The position numbers were made by a program, and so were the translations under genes. A DNA stretch of 64,000 nucleotides from contig NZ_QXFN01000002.1 in NCBI RefSeq assembly GCF_004886325.1, forward strand, positions 620,001-684,000, read 5' to 3'. The notes under the pieces are model-generated. The model saw nothing but the letters and a program-made list of their open reading frames with translations, ran no database searches and was not told where the DNA came from. Numbering within the stretch: position 1 is the stretch's first letter; the number at the start of each line of letters is the position of its first letter. Below are positions 16,135 to 25,409 of this stretch, piece after piece. The DNA comes from Cellulomonas telluris (GTDB taxonomy: Bacteria; Actinomycetota; Actinomycetes; Actinomycetales; Cellulomonadaceae).

Positions 16135-18577
16135 CGACCGGCGGCGGCACCTCGCCGCCGCGGTCGCCCTGACGCTCGGCGTCGCGCTGCTCTTCGGCAC
16201 CCTCGTGGCCGCCCGCTCGATCGGTGCGCAGCTGGCGGCCCAGGCGCAGTCCCTCGGCGGGCTGGGCGACGTGGGCGTCGTGCCCGAGCTCGCCGGGACC
16301 ACGATGGACGAGGGCGCCGCGACCGGGCTCGCGGTGCTCGACGACGTCCGGCTGGCGGTGCCGACGTTCAGCTCGCGCACGTCCGTCCGGGGTGCCGGGC
16401 AGGACGAGGCCGAGCGGCTCGTCGTCACCGGCTACCCCGTCGAGCTGGGCGGGCAGCTCCCGCGCCTGCGCGTGGACGGCCGGCTGCCGGGGGACGGCGG
16501 CGCGGAGGTCGCCGTCCCGGACGACGTCGCGCAGCGGCTCGGCGTGACCACGGGCGACACCGTCGAGCTCGCGGGGGCACGGGGGGTCCACACCTTCACG
16601 GTCGTCGGCGTGCTCGCCGGCGGCGAGCTGGGTGCGCTCGCGGTCGACAACGTGTTCGTCGACCTGCCCCGCGCCCAGGAGCTGTTCGCCGAGCCGGGCC
16701 GGCTGACCCGCGTCGACCTGCTGCTGAGCGGGGGCACCGACCCCGGGCGCTGGGCGGTGCGGCACGCGGAGCACCTGCCCGAGGGCACGCAGGTGCAGGA
16801 CACCGCCGCCCTGGCCACCGCGGCCGCGCCCCTGCTCGCGACCCTCACCGCCGTCCTGGTGGGTGTGTCGGTCGCGACGCTCGTGGTCGCGTCCCTGCTG
16901 GCCTCGTCCGCCTTCGGCACCGTCCTGCTGGCGCGGCGGCCCGCGTTCGCGGTGCTGCGCGCGACGGGCGCCCCGCGGGGGTGGCTCGCCCGCTCGGTCG
17001 TGGCCGAGGTGCTCGTCGTCGCGGTGCCCTGCGTCGTGCTCGGCCTCGCGCTGGGGCTCCTCACCGGCCGGGCGCTGGAGGGGTTCCTGGCGTCCGCGGG
17101 CAACCTGCCCGCCGGGCCCGGCGGCGTGCCGGCGTGGGCGGTGCCGCTGACCGCGGCGGTCGGGGTCGTCGCCGCCCTGCTCGGCGCCGTCCGGCCCGCC
17201 CGCAGCGCCGTGGCGGTGGACCCGGTCCGGACGCTGCGCGGGGAGCCGGGGACGTCGGCGCGCCGCGCGCCGGGGCGGGTGCGGCGGGTCGCCGGTGCGG
17301 CCCTGGTCCTGGCCGCGCTCGCGCTCGCGGTGCTGCCCGTCCGGCCCGCCGGCCTCGCGCTCGTGGGGGCGCTCGGGGCCGTCACGGCGGCGCACCTGCT
17401 CGCGCCGGACGCGCTGCGCCTCCTCGCCGGCCGGGTCGCCGGCTCGTGGGCCACCCGCCTCGCGCGGGGACGCGCGCTCGACGGGGCCCTCGGCGGGGTG
17501 GCCGCGACGTGCGCCGCCGTGGTGGCCCTCGGGGTCGCGTGCACGGTGGCCGTGGGCTCGGTGGGCGCCGCGACGGTGCGGCAGATCGGCGTGCAGTTCG
17601 GGGCCGACGTGCAGGTCGTGCTCCCCGTCCCGGTGACGGACGACGAGCTGACGCGGCGGGTCGCCGCGGTGCCCGGCGCGGGGACGGTCGCCGGGACGGC
17701 CACCGCCGACGCACTGGTCCGGGCGGGGACCGGCGAGGCCCGGGTGACGGTGCTCGCGGTCGAGCCGGAGCAGTACTTCCAGGTCGCGGACCTGCCCTGG
17801 TCCGAGGGGGAGCCGGACCGGGCGCGCGCGGCGCTGGCCGCGGGAGGCGCGGTCGTGCTCCCCGTCGCCCTCGCGCGGGAGCTCGGCGCCCGGGTCGGCG
17901 AGCCGGTCACGGTGGAGCGCGAGGGCGCCCGCGTGCAGCTCGTCACGGCGGGGACCTACGCGTCGCTGTCGACGGGTCTGCAGGTCGTCGTCGACCGCCG
18001 GGCCGCCGCGGCGCTCGGCGTGGAGGGGACCCGCCAGTGGTTCGTGCGCGCGTCGCCGGGCTCGGACGTGCGCGCGCTGCGGGACGCGGTGGCGTCCGAG
18101 GTCGCCGACGTGCCGGGCGCGGTGGTCCTCACCGCCGCCGACATGCGCGCCCGCGCCCAGCGCGAGCTCGCGACCTACTCCGCCGCGGTCCTGGCGGTGG
18201 TCGTGCTCATGCTCGTGCTCGGTGCCGTCGGCTCCGCGGGCGTGCTGAACGTGGCGGTGCTGGCCCGCTCCCGCGAGCTGGCGGTGCTGCGGGCCACCGG
18301 TGCCGGCGCACGGGACCTGCGGTCGTCGGTGCTGCGGGAGGCGGTCCTCGTCGCCGGGTCCGCGGTCGTCCTCGCCGTCCCCGTCGGGCTGCTCGCCGGC
18401 GTGCTGCTCACCGACGCCGTCGGCGCGATGCTGCGCACGTCCGTGACCCCGCGGCCGACGGTGTGGCCGCTCGTCGTGGTCGTCGCGCTGACGTTCGTGG
18501 CGATGGCGGCCGCGGCCGTCGGCCCCGCGCGACGGGCCGCGCGGGTCGACCCCGTCGTCGCGATGAGGGCCTCGTGA
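16094..18577 (+). CDS. FtsX/MacB-like ABC permease (double length)
   Basis: The protein has 827 residues. One transmembrane helix near residues 20-40 is followed by a large extracytoplasmic domain. Three helices (about 235-350) form the first FtsX core, and a second extracytoplasmic domain and three C-terminal helices (from about 690) form the second. This is the duplicated architecture common in Gram-positive peptide exporters and resistance pumps. Two GTGs are possible (16085, 16094); 16094 has better spacing from GGCGGAGGG. It pairs with the ATPase encoded just upstream. Confidence 0.88.
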   Translation: MRSEFVDGWRRVRDDRRRHLAAAVALTLGVALLFGTLVAARSIGAQLAAQAQSLGGLGDVGVVPELAGTTMDEGAATGLAVLDDVRLAVPTFSSRTSVRGAGQDEAERLVVTGYPVELGGQLPRLRVDGRLPGDGGAEVAVPDDVAQRLGVTTGDTVELAGARGVHTFTVVGVLAGGELGALAVDNVFVDLPRAQELFAEPGRLTRVDLLLSGGTDPGRWAVRHAEHLPEGTQVQDTAALATAAAPLLATLTAVLVGVSVATLVVASLLASSAFGTVLLARRPAFAVLRATGAPRGWLARSVVAEVLVVAVPCVVLGLALGLLTGRALEGFLASAGNLPAGPGGVPAWAVPLTAAVGVVAALLGAVRPARSAVAVDPVRTLRGEPGTSARRAPGRVRRVAGAALVLAALALAVLPVRPAGLALVGALGAVTAAHLLAPDALRLLAGRVAGSWATRLARGRALDGALGGVAATCAAVVALGVACTVAVGSVGAATVRQIGVQFGADVQVVLPVPVTDDELTRRVAAVPGAGTVAGTATADALVRAGTGEARVTVLAVEPEQYFQVADLPWSEGEPDRARAALAAGGAVVLPVALARELGARVGEPVTVEREGARVQLVTAGTYASLSTGLQVVVDRRAAAALGVEGTRQWFVRASPGSDVRALRDAVASEVADVPGAVVLTAADMRARAQRELATYSAAVLAVVVLMLVLGAVGSAGVLNVAVLARSRELAVLRATGAGARDLRSSVLREAVLVAGSAVVLAVPVGLLAGVLLTDAVGAMLRTSVTPRPTVWPLVVVVALTFVAMAAAAVGPARRAARVDPVVAMRAS

Positions 18578-19689
18578 CGGCCGTCGCGGGGCCTGGGGCG
18601 CGCCCGCAGGTCCGCGACTCCGTCGTCGTGCTCACCGACGGCCGGCGCGTGCAGTTCCGCTGCCTCATGGAGCTGCGGGTCAAGGAGTTCACCGTGCCGC
18701 CGTTCGTGGTCGACCTCATCCCGCGGCTGGACGGCACGCGCACCGTGCCGGAGCTCGCCGCGGAGCTCGCGGGCTCGGACGGGTTCACGCCCGGGCGGCT
18801 CGACGACGTCCTGCGCACGCTCCGCGACGAGGGCCTGCTGCGGCGCGCCGAGGTCGGCGCGGGCGACGACCGCCACGAGCGGCAGCGGCGCTTCCTCGCC
18901 GAGCTCATCGACGTGCACGACGAGCTGCCGACCTCGGCGGCGCAGCTGCAGGCCCGTCTGACCGGGGGCACGGTCGCCGTCGTGGGCGTCGGCGGCGCCG
19001 GCTCCTGGCTGCTGCACTCGCTGGCGCTCGCGGGCGTCGGCCGCCTCGTGCTCGTCGACCCGGACCGGGTGGAGGTGACGAACCTCAACCGGCAGATGCT
19101 CTACGGGGACGGCGACGTCGGCGCCGCGAAGGTGGACGCCGCGGCGGCCGCGCTGCGCCGGGTCGCACCGGGCGTCGAGGTCGTGGGGCACCCGGTGCAC
19201 GTGGAGCGGCCGGGCGACCTGGCACCGCTCGTCGAGGGCGCCGACCTCCTGGTCTGCTGCGCGGACCGGCCCAGCGTCAGCCTCGCGTCCGACCTCGTCG
19301 CGACCGTCGCCCACGCCACCGGCACGCCGCACGTCGTGGGCGGCGCGTACGGGGCCAACCTGGGCGTGCCGGGCACGAGCGTCATCCCCGGCCGGACGGT
19401 GTGCTGGGCGTGCGTGCGCCAGGCGACGGCGGACGACCACGGCACGCGCGCGCTGCGTCCGCTCAAGGGCCGCGGCGCGGGGTCGGGCAGCATCGGCGCC
19501 GTCACCGCCTTCGTCGCCGCGGTCATGGCGTGGGAGTCCTTGCGCCTGCTCCTGGGCGTGCCGCCGGCGCTCGCCGACCAGGTGCGCGAGCTCGACGTCA
19601 TGACGCTGGAGTGGCGCGTCCGCCCCGTGCAGGGGCGTCCGGGGTGCGCGACGTGCGCCGGCCCCGGCCGGCTGCGGGAGCCGTCGTGA
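18574..19689 (+). CDS. PqqD-like domain fused to E1/ThiF-type adenylating enzyme
   Basis: The protein has 371 residues. The first 100 or so resemble PqqD-like RiPP recognition elements: a beta-rich start, then FVVDLIPRLDGTRTVPELA and a closing winged helix DVLRTLRDEGLL. From residue 130 comes an E1 domain: nucleotide loop G138-V-G-G-A-G143, Asp162/Asp164 in LVDPDRVEV, and NLNRQ at 170-174. Cys277/Cys280 (CWAC) and Cys358/Cys361 (CATC) form a zinc site. E1 enzymes adenylate a C-terminal carboxylate; MccB does this to a short peptide. The predicted role is to bind the precursor leader and activate the terminal Thr. The GTG start overlaps the previous stop. Confidence 0.85.
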   Translation: MTAVAGPGARPQVRDSVVVLTDGRRVQFRCLMELRVKEFTVPPFVVDLIPRLDGTRTVPELAAELAGSDGFTPGRLDDVLRTLRDEGLLRRAEVGAGDDRHERQRRFLAELIDVHDELPTSAAQLQARLTGGTVAVVGVGGAGSWLLHSLALAGVGRLVLVDPDRVEVTNLNRQMLYGDGDVGAAKVDAAAAALRRVAPGVEVVGHPVHVERPGDLAPLVEGADLLVCCADRPSVSLASDLVATVAHATGTPHVVGGAYGANLGVPGTSVIPGRTVCWACVRQATADDHGTRALRPLKGRGAGSGSIGAVTAFVAAVMAWESLRLLLGVPPALADQVRELDVMTLEWRVRPVQGRPGCATCAGPGRLREPS

Positions 19690-21449
19690 GCGCCGGGCCG
19701 GGGGCGCGGCGCGACCTGCTGCGCCGGCTGCGGGCGCCCCGGGCGGCGCTGGGCCTGGCGGCGCTCGCCGGGCTCGGTGCGGCCGCGGCGACCCTCACGC
19801 AGCCGGTCCTCGTGCGGCACGTCGTCTCGGGCGTCGAGGCGGGGGAGCCCGTCGGCACCTGGGTGGGTGCGCTGGTGGCCGCGCTGCTGGCGGCCGGCCT
19901 GCTGGCCGGTGCGCAGCTGTGGGGGGTGCACCGCGCCGTCGAGCAGGTCGTGCTCGGGCTGCGGCGCGAGCTCGCGGCCGGGGTCCTGCACGCCCGCGTG
20001 GACGCCCTCGCGTCGACCCGGACCGGCGACGTCGTCTCCCGGATGACCGCGGACACCGCGGCCGTCCGGACCTCGCTCGCGCAGTGCGCGTCGGCGGTGC
20101 TCGGCGCGGCGCCGCTGCTGGTCGGGGCACTGGCCGCGATGTTCGTCGTCGACGTGCCGCTGGCGCTGGTCACGGTGGCGGTCGTCGCGCTGGCGGCCGT
20201 GGCCGTGCTGCTGCTGGTGGGCAGGGTCGAGCGGGCGAGCGCCGAGCTGAGGACGGCCTCGGGCCGCCTGTCGGAGGCGTTCGAGCGCAGCGTGCGCGGG
20301 CTGCGCACGATCCGCGTCAGCAACGCGACCGACCGGGAGACGGCGGCCGTCGGGCGGAGGGCGGAGGAGGCGGCCTCGGCCGGGCTGGCGCTCGCCCGGG
20401 CCGTGGTGGTCATCTCCCCGGTGTCGACCGTGACGGTGCACCTGGCCGTCCTCACGGTCCTGGGCGTCGGGGGCGTACGGGTCGCGGTGGGCGGGCTGCC
20501 GGTCGGTCGCCTCGTGGAGTTCGCGCTCTTCGCCTTCCTCATGGTCGTGCCGCTCAACCAGTGCTTCGCCGCCGCCGGGGCGTTCGCGGAGGCCGCCGGC
20601 GCGGTCGGCCGGGTCCGGTCGGCGGCCGCGCTGCCGGCCGAGCCGCGGCTGCCCGTGGGGCGGGAGGGGACGCCGCCGGTGGTGGCCCCCGGTCCGGGAC
20701 CGGTCGGCGTGGAGCTCGAGGGCGTGTCGTACGCGTACCCGGTCGAGGACGGCCCGCCGCGCGCCGCGCTCGACGGGCTGGGCCTCGCGGTGGCCGCCGG
20801 CACCCGCCTGGCGGTGGTCGGCCCCAGCGGTGCGGGCAAGTCGACGCTGCTCGGCCTGCTCGCCCGGCTGCACGAGCCGACGGCCGGCCGCATCCTGCTC
20901 GACGGCCACGACGTGCGCGACCTGCCCGTCGACCGGCTGCGGGGCCTGCTCGGCTACGTCGAGCAGGACGCACCGGTCCTGAGCGGCACGCTGCGCGAGA
21001 ACCTCACGCTCGCCGCGCCGGGCGCCGACGACGAGCGCTGCCGGCGGGTGCTCGACGCGGTCGGCCTGGCGGACGTCGTGGAGCGCGCGGGCGGGCTCGA
21101 CGCCGACGCGGGCGAGGCCGGCCGCGCCCTGTCCGGCGGGGAGCGGCAGCGGCTCGCCCTGGCCCGGTCGCTCGTCGCGCAGCCGCGGCTGCTGCTCCTG
21201 GACGAGGCGACGTCCAGCCTGGACGGCGAGAGCGAGCGGCGGGTCCTGGACGCCGTGCGCGCGGTGGCGCGCACCTGCACGGTCGTCGTGGTGGCGCACC
21301 GGCTGTCGACCGTCCTCGACTGCGACGAGATCGTCCTCGTCGACCGCGGCCGGGTCGTGGACCGCGGCACGCACGACGAGCTGGTCGCACGTCAGCCGCT
21401 GTACCGCCGCATGGTCGCGGGCCAGCTCGTCGCGGAGCCGGTGCCGTGA
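19686..21449 (+). CDS. ABC exporter with fused transmembrane and ATPase domains
   Basis: This 587-residue half-transporter has six membrane segments in residues 20-320, including the RTGDVVSRMTADTAAVR coupling region. The ATPase domain then carries Walker A GPSGAGKST at 379-387, signature LSGGERQR and Walker B LLLLDEATSSLD. It has no N-terminal C39 peptidase, so unlike lantibiotic exporters it does not itself cut a leader at a double glycine. It probably works as a homodimer and exports the product or an intermediate. GTGA overlaps on both sides. Confidence 0.92.
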   Translation: MSAGPGARRDLLRRLRAPRAALGLAALAGLGAAAATLTQPVLVRHVVSGVEAGEPVGTWVGALVAALLAAGLLAGAQLWGVHRAVEQVVLGLRRELAAGVLHARVDALASTRTGDVVSRMTADTAAVRTSLAQCASAVLGAAPLLVGALAAMFVVDVPLALVTVAVVALAAVAVLLLVGRVERASAELRTASGRLSEAFERSVRGLRTIRVSNATDRETAAVGRRAEEAASAGLALARAVVVISPVSTVTVHLAVLTVLGVGGVRVAVGGLPVGRLVEFALFAFLMVVPLNQCFAAAGAFAEAAGAVGRVRSAAALPAEPRLPVGREGTPPVVAPGPGPVGVELEGVSYAYPVEDGPPRAALDGLGLAVAAGTRLAVVGPSGAGKSTLLGLLARLHEPTAGRILLDGHDVRDLPVDRLRGLLGYVEQDAPVLSGTLRENLTLAAPGADDERCRRVLDAVGLADVVERAGGLDADAGEAGRALSGGERQRLALARSLVAQPRLLLLDEATSSLDGESERRVLDAVRAVARTCTVVVVAHRLSTVLDCDEIVLVDRGRVVDRGTHDELVARQPLYRRMVAGQLVAEPVP

Positions 21450-22735
21450 CGCGCCGGACGGTGCTGCTCGCACCCGAGACGTTCAACCTCGCGGAGACGA
21501 CGCGCGCGATCCAGGTCGCCCGTGCCCTGGGCGACCGGCACCGGTGCGTGGTGGCCGGGTACAGCGAGCGCTACGCCGGCCTCGTGCGCGACGCCGGGCT
21601 GGAGTACCGCGCCCTGCAGCCGCGGCTGACGGACCGCCAGGCCGACCAGCTGCTGCGGGTCGACCAGATGCGCGGCGTCCGGCACCCGTTCGACGTGCCG
21701 ACGGTGCGCGCCCGCGTCGCGTCCGAGGTCGCGCTGATCCGGGAGCTCGACGCCGCGGCCGTCGTCATCGGGATGACGCTCACGCAGCTCGTGTCCGCCC
21801 GTGCGGCCGGGGTGCCGCTCGTGCACGTCAAGCCCTGGGCGTTCAGCGTCCCGCACCTCGCGCGCCTGCGGCACGTGCCGCTGTCCGGCGGGACGACGCC
21901 GGCGGGCCGGGCGCTGGACCGGGCGGCCGCGCGCGTCACCCGTGCCGTCGCGCCGCACGTCACGGCGAGGCCGCGCGCCTTCGACGTGGTCGCACGGGAG
22001 CACGGCGTGCGCCTGCCACGGCCGACGGTGCACGCGCTCGAGGCCGACCTGAACCTCCTGACGTCGATGACCGGGTTCGTCGAGGACGTCCCGCTGCCCC
22101 CGGGGTACGCGCACGTCGGCCCGGTGTTCGCGCGGCTGGGCGGCGCGCTGCCGGACGCGGTGCGGTCCGCGGTCGAGGCCTCGACGCGGCCCGTCGTCTA
22201 CCTCGGGCTCGGCAGCTCCGCCGACCGGCGCCTCGTCGTGCGTGCCGTGCGCGCCCTCGCCGCGATGCCGGTGACCGTCGTCGCGCCGGTCGGGCACTAC
22301 CTGGACGCGCCGACCCGTGCGCGGCTCGCGGCCGAGCTGGGGCCGCACGTGCTGCTGACCGACCTGCTGCCCACGCACGAGGTGCTGCCGCTCGTCGACG
22401 CCGCCGTGCTGCACGGCGGCGAGGGCACGGTCCAGGCGGCGGTCGTGCAGGGCGTGCCGTTCGTCGGCATCGGGCTGCAGATGGAGCAGCGCTGGAACGT
22501 CGACGAGTGCGTGCGGCACGGTGCGGCGCTGGCCGCCCGGCCCCGCGACGTCGGCACGCCCCGCCTGCGGGCGCGCGTGGCCGCCGTGGTGCGCGACCCG
22601 GCCCTGCGGGCGGGCGCGCGACGGCTGCAGGGCCTGCTGCACGGCGTCGACGGCGCGACCCGCGCCGCCGACGAGATCCATCGCCTCGTCACCTCGGGGC
22701 GACCACGAGGAGAGGAGAGCACGTGCACGCCTTGA
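21446..22735 (+). CDS. GT1-family glycosyltransferase
   Basis: The protein has 429 residues and the two Rossmann domains of GT-B glycosyltransferases. An N-terminal acceptor domain begins RTVLLAPETFNLAETTR. The C-terminal donor domain has VYLGLGSSADRR and the His323-Gly-Gly-Glu-Gly-Thr block, which matches the macrolide-glycosyltransferase/UGT donor motif. Such enzymes move a sugar from an NDP-sugar to a lipid, polyketide or peptide. No sugar-nucleotide synthesis genes are nearby, so a common cellular donor is likely. Glycosylation may mature the product or protect the host. Confidence 0.85.
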   Translation: MTRRTVLLAPETFNLAETTRAIQVARALGDRHRCVVAGYSERYAGLVRDAGLEYRALQPRLTDRQADQLLRVDQMRGVRHPFDVPTVRARVASEVALIRELDAAAVVIGMTLTQLVSARAAGVPLVHVKPWAFSVPHLARLRHVPLSGGTTPAGRALDRAAARVTRAVAPHVTARPRAFDVVAREHGVRLPRPTVHALEADLNLLTSMTGFVEDVPLPPGYAHVGPVFARLGGALPDAVRSAVEASTRPVVYLGLGSSADRRLVVRAVRALAAMPVTVVAPVGHYLDAPTRARLAAELGPHVLLTDLLPTHEVLPLVDAAVLHGGEGTVQAAVVQGVPFVGIGLQMEQRWNVDECVRHGAALAARPRDVGTPRLRARVAAVVRDPALRAGARRLQGLLHGVDGATRAADEIHRLVTSGRPRGEESTCTP

Positions 22736-24174
22736 GCACGGACATCCGCCGGACCGTCGCCCAGATCGCGTCCTACGACCTCGACGAGATCGAGGACGGG
22801 CACCGTCTCGCCGACGACCTCGGCTTCGACTCGATCATGCTGATGGACCTGTTCGCGACCCTCGCGCGCACCTACCCGGGCGTGCGCGCGATCGACCCGT
22901 CGTGGGCGACGCGCCGCGACCTGACGTTCGGGCTGCTCGAGCTCGAGCTGCGCACCCTGCTCGGCGCCCTGCCGGCGCCGCCGGCCCCCCGCCTCCGCCT
23001 GGACGGCACCCCCGAGGTCACGCAGTTCCACGACATGCTCGCCGAGCAGCCCGCGCTGCCCTACTTCGCGCCGCGCGACGCCGTCGCCGCGCGCGTGCTG
23101 CGCCGGGACGGCACCGAGCTGGTGACGTTCTCGCTCTACAACTACCTCGCGACGAACGGGCACCCGCGCGTCACGGCGGCCGTCCGCGCGGCGGTCGAGC
23201 GGTACGGCACGTCCGTCTCCGCGAGCCGGCTCATCGGCGGGGAGGTGCCGCTGCACGCCGAGCTCGAGCGGGCCGTGGCGCGGTTCGTCGGCGCCGAGGA
23301 CGCCCTCGTCCTCGTCGGCGGCCACGCGACCAACGTCAGCGTGCTGGGGCACGTGGCCGGGGCCGACGACCTCGTCCTGCACGACGCGCTGGCCCACAAC
23401 AGCCTCGTCCAGGGCGCGCTGCTCTCGGGCGCACGGCGCAAGCCGTTCCCGCACAACGACGCCGCCGCGCTGGACCGGGAGCTGCAGCGGGTGCGGGGCC
23501 GGTTCCGCCACGTCGTCGTCGCGGTCGAGGGCGCGTACAGCATGGACGGGGACCTGTGCCCGCTGCCCGAGCTGCTCGACGTGGTCGAGCGGCACGACGC
23601 CTTCCTCCTCGTCGACGAGGCCCACTCCGTGGGCACCGTCGGACCGGGCGGGCGGGGCGTGTGCGCGCACTTCGGTGTCGACCCGGCCCGGGTCGACCTC
23701 CTCATGGGGACGCTGAGCAAGGCGTTCAACAGCTGCGGCGGCTACCTGGCGGGCAGCCGGCGGCTCGTGGAGTACCTGCGCTACACCCTGCCGGGCTTCG
23801 TGTTCAGCGTCGGCATGACCCCGCAGAACGCCGCCGCCGCGCTGGAGTCGATCCGGCTGCTGGAGGAACGACCGGAGATGGTCGACGAGCTGACGGCCGT
23901 GGCCGACCGGCTGCGCGCGGGGGTGCGTGCGCTCGGGCTGGACGCGGGGCGCAGCGACGCCACGCCGATCGTGCCGGTGATCGCGGGCGACTCCGCGACC
24001 GCCCTCGCGTGGTCCGTCGCTCTCGCCGACCGCGGCGTCGACGTCGCGCCGATCCTGTACCCCGCGGTGCCGGACGAGCTGGCACGGCTGCGGTTCTTCG
24101 TGTCCCGCGCGCACACCGACCACGACGTGGCGCACGCGCTGGCCGCGCTCGCCGAGGTGGCGGTGCCGCGATGA
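22723..24174 (+). CDS. ACP fused to alpha-oxoamine synthase (PLP)
   Basis: The protein has 483 residues. Residues 1-80 are an acyl carrier protein with the attachment site LGFDSIML, phosphopantetheine serine Ser37. After a Pro/Ala linker, residues 95-483 form an alpha-oxoamine synthase (KBL/BioF/SPT family): YNYLATNGHP, His220 and His225 in the HDALAHNS block, Asp298/His301 in VDEAHSVG, and PLP lysine Lys333 in GTLSKAF. The family joins an amino acid to an acyl thioester with loss of CO2, giving an alpha-amino ketone. The fused ACP suggests acyl-ACP, or peptidyl-ACP, as thioester donor. GTG start behind GAGGAGAGGAGAG. Confidence 0.9.
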   Translation: MHALSTDIRRTVAQIASYDLDEIEDGHRLADDLGFDSIMLMDLFATLARTYPGVRAIDPSWATRRDLTFGLLELELRTLLGALPAPPAPRLRLDGTPEVTQFHDMLAEQPALPYFAPRDAVAARVLRRDGTELVTFSLYNYLATNGHPRVTAAVRAAVERYGTSVSASRLIGGEVPLHAELERAVARFVGAEDALVLVGGHATNVSVLGHVAGADDLVLHDALAHNSLVQGALLSGARRKPFPHNDAAALDRELQRVRGRFRHVVVAVEGAYSMDGDLCPLPELLDVVERHDAFLLVDEAHSVGTVGPGGRGVCAHFGVDPARVDLLMGTLSKAFNSCGGYLAGSRRLVEYLRYTLPGFVFSVGMTPQNAAAALESIRLLEERPEMVDELTAVADRLRAGVRALGLDAGRSDATPIVPVIAGDSATALAWSVALADRGVDVAPILYPAVPDELARLRFFVSRAHTDHDVAHALAALAEVAVPR

Positions 24175-25409
24175 GGTACGCGCAGATCCAGCGGCGCCGC
24201 GCGCAGGCGGCGCCGCCGTCCGGCCGGCCCGCGTCGGTACGCCTGCTCGTGCGGGCCGCGCACGCGCTCGGCACCCGCAGCACGCCGCTGCTCGCGCTGT
24301 CGGTGCTCGACGCCCTGCCGGGGTACGTGCGCCACGTCGTGCTCGGGCTGGTCGACCGGCACTTCCCCGACGGCGACCTGTCCCCGCGGCCGGGCGCCGA
24401 CCTGCCGACGCACCACGACTTCGTGTCCCTGGCCCGTGCCGTCGACGTGGTGAGGGACGGGCCCGCGGGGCCGGCGCTGGACGCCGCCTACCGGCGCGGG
24501 GCCGGCGGCACGTCGCCCCTGCGCCGCCGTGCGGCGGCCGACCACGCGCGCGTCCGCGACCTGGTGGAGCGCGCGCGGACGGGGGCCGGCGGGCGGGGCC
24601 TGCGCCGCGACGACGTCCGCTACCTGCTGGTCCTGGCCGGGTACGTCGCCGAGCTCGAGCGGATGTCCTTCACCGGCCGCGTGGCCCCGTCGTTCCCGGC
24701 GGACTTCTACTCGGACCTCGGCGCGCTGGCGTTCGACCTGTACACGCGGCGCCCGTTCGAGCGGCTCCTGCGCCGCCTGCAGCCGCGCACCCTCCTCGAC
24801 GTGGGCTGCGGCGAGGGCCGGCACCTGGGTGCGGCTGCCCGCGCCCTGCCCGGGCTGCGCCGGGCGGTGGGCGTCGAGCGGCAGCCGCACGTCGCGGAGT
24901 CGGCGCGGCGGCGCGTGGCCGCCCACCCCGGGGTCGAGGTCGTGGAGGGGACCTTCGGGGACGAGCCCGTCGTCGAGACCTTCGACGTCGCGCTGTCCAG
25001 CTTCATGGTCTTCTACCTGACGGCCGAGCAGCGGGCGCGCCTGTACGCGCGGGTGCGCGACTCCCTCAACCCCGGCGGCACGTTCGTCCTCGGGCAGTAC
25101 TTCCCGGACGTCGAGCACATGCAGGAGGTCCTCGTGCGGGACCGGTCGCCGCTGCCGGGGCTCCAGCTCGCCCTGTGCGCGGTCGGCAACGTCCTCGTCC
25201 GCGCGGAGGCGCTCCTCAACCGGACGCTGTCGGACTTCGCCTCGGTCGCCTACTGGCAGGAGACGGTGGACGAGCTCGCGGCGGCGGGTCTCGTGGTCGA
25301 CGAGGTCCTGCCCGCCGACTCGATGTACTACTCCTGGTTCGTCCTGGCCCGCCGCGCCGAGGACGTGCGCGGCACTGCGGCCCCCGTGCTCGAGGAGGTG
25401 ACCGCGTGA
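24171..25409 (+). CDS. SAM-dependent methyltransferase with long N-terminal region
   Basis: The protein has 412 residues. A class I SAM-binding domain begins with LLDVGCGEGRH (Gly212-Cys213-Gly214) and ends near residue 330; an acidic residue of the second strand is in VGVERQPHV. The N-terminal 195 residues are helical and not recognised. The phrase PSFPADFYSDLGALAFDLY just before the SAM domain may help bind the acceptor. ATGA overlap with the ACP-synthase gene. It may N- or O-methylate the amino ketone or the peptide; the acceptor is unknown. Confidence 0.85.
   Translation: MRYAQIQRRRAQAAPPSGRPASVRLLVRAAHALGTRSTPLLALSVLDALPGYVRHVVLGLVDRHFPDGDLSPRPGADLPTHHDFVSLARAVDVVRDGPAGPALDAAYRRGAGGTSPLRRRAAADHARVRDLVERARTGAGGRGLRRDDVRYLLVLAGYVAELERMSFTGRVAPSFPADFYSDLGALAFDLYTRRPFERLLRRLQPRTLLDVGCGEGRHLGAAARALPGLRRAVGVERQPHVAESARRRVAAHPGVEVVEGTFGDEPVVETFDVALSSFMVFYLTAEQRARLYARVRDSLNPGGTFVLGQYFPDVEHMQEVLVRDRSPLPGLQLALCAVGNVLVRAEALLNRTLSDFASVAYWQETVDELAAAGLVVDEVLPADSMYYSWFVLARRAEDVRGTAAPVLEEVTA

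Noticed and set aside
19686-21449. Lantibiotic-type peptidase-containing exporter
   Set aside because: The N-terminus begins directly with membrane helices; there is no C39 Cys-His peptidase domain.
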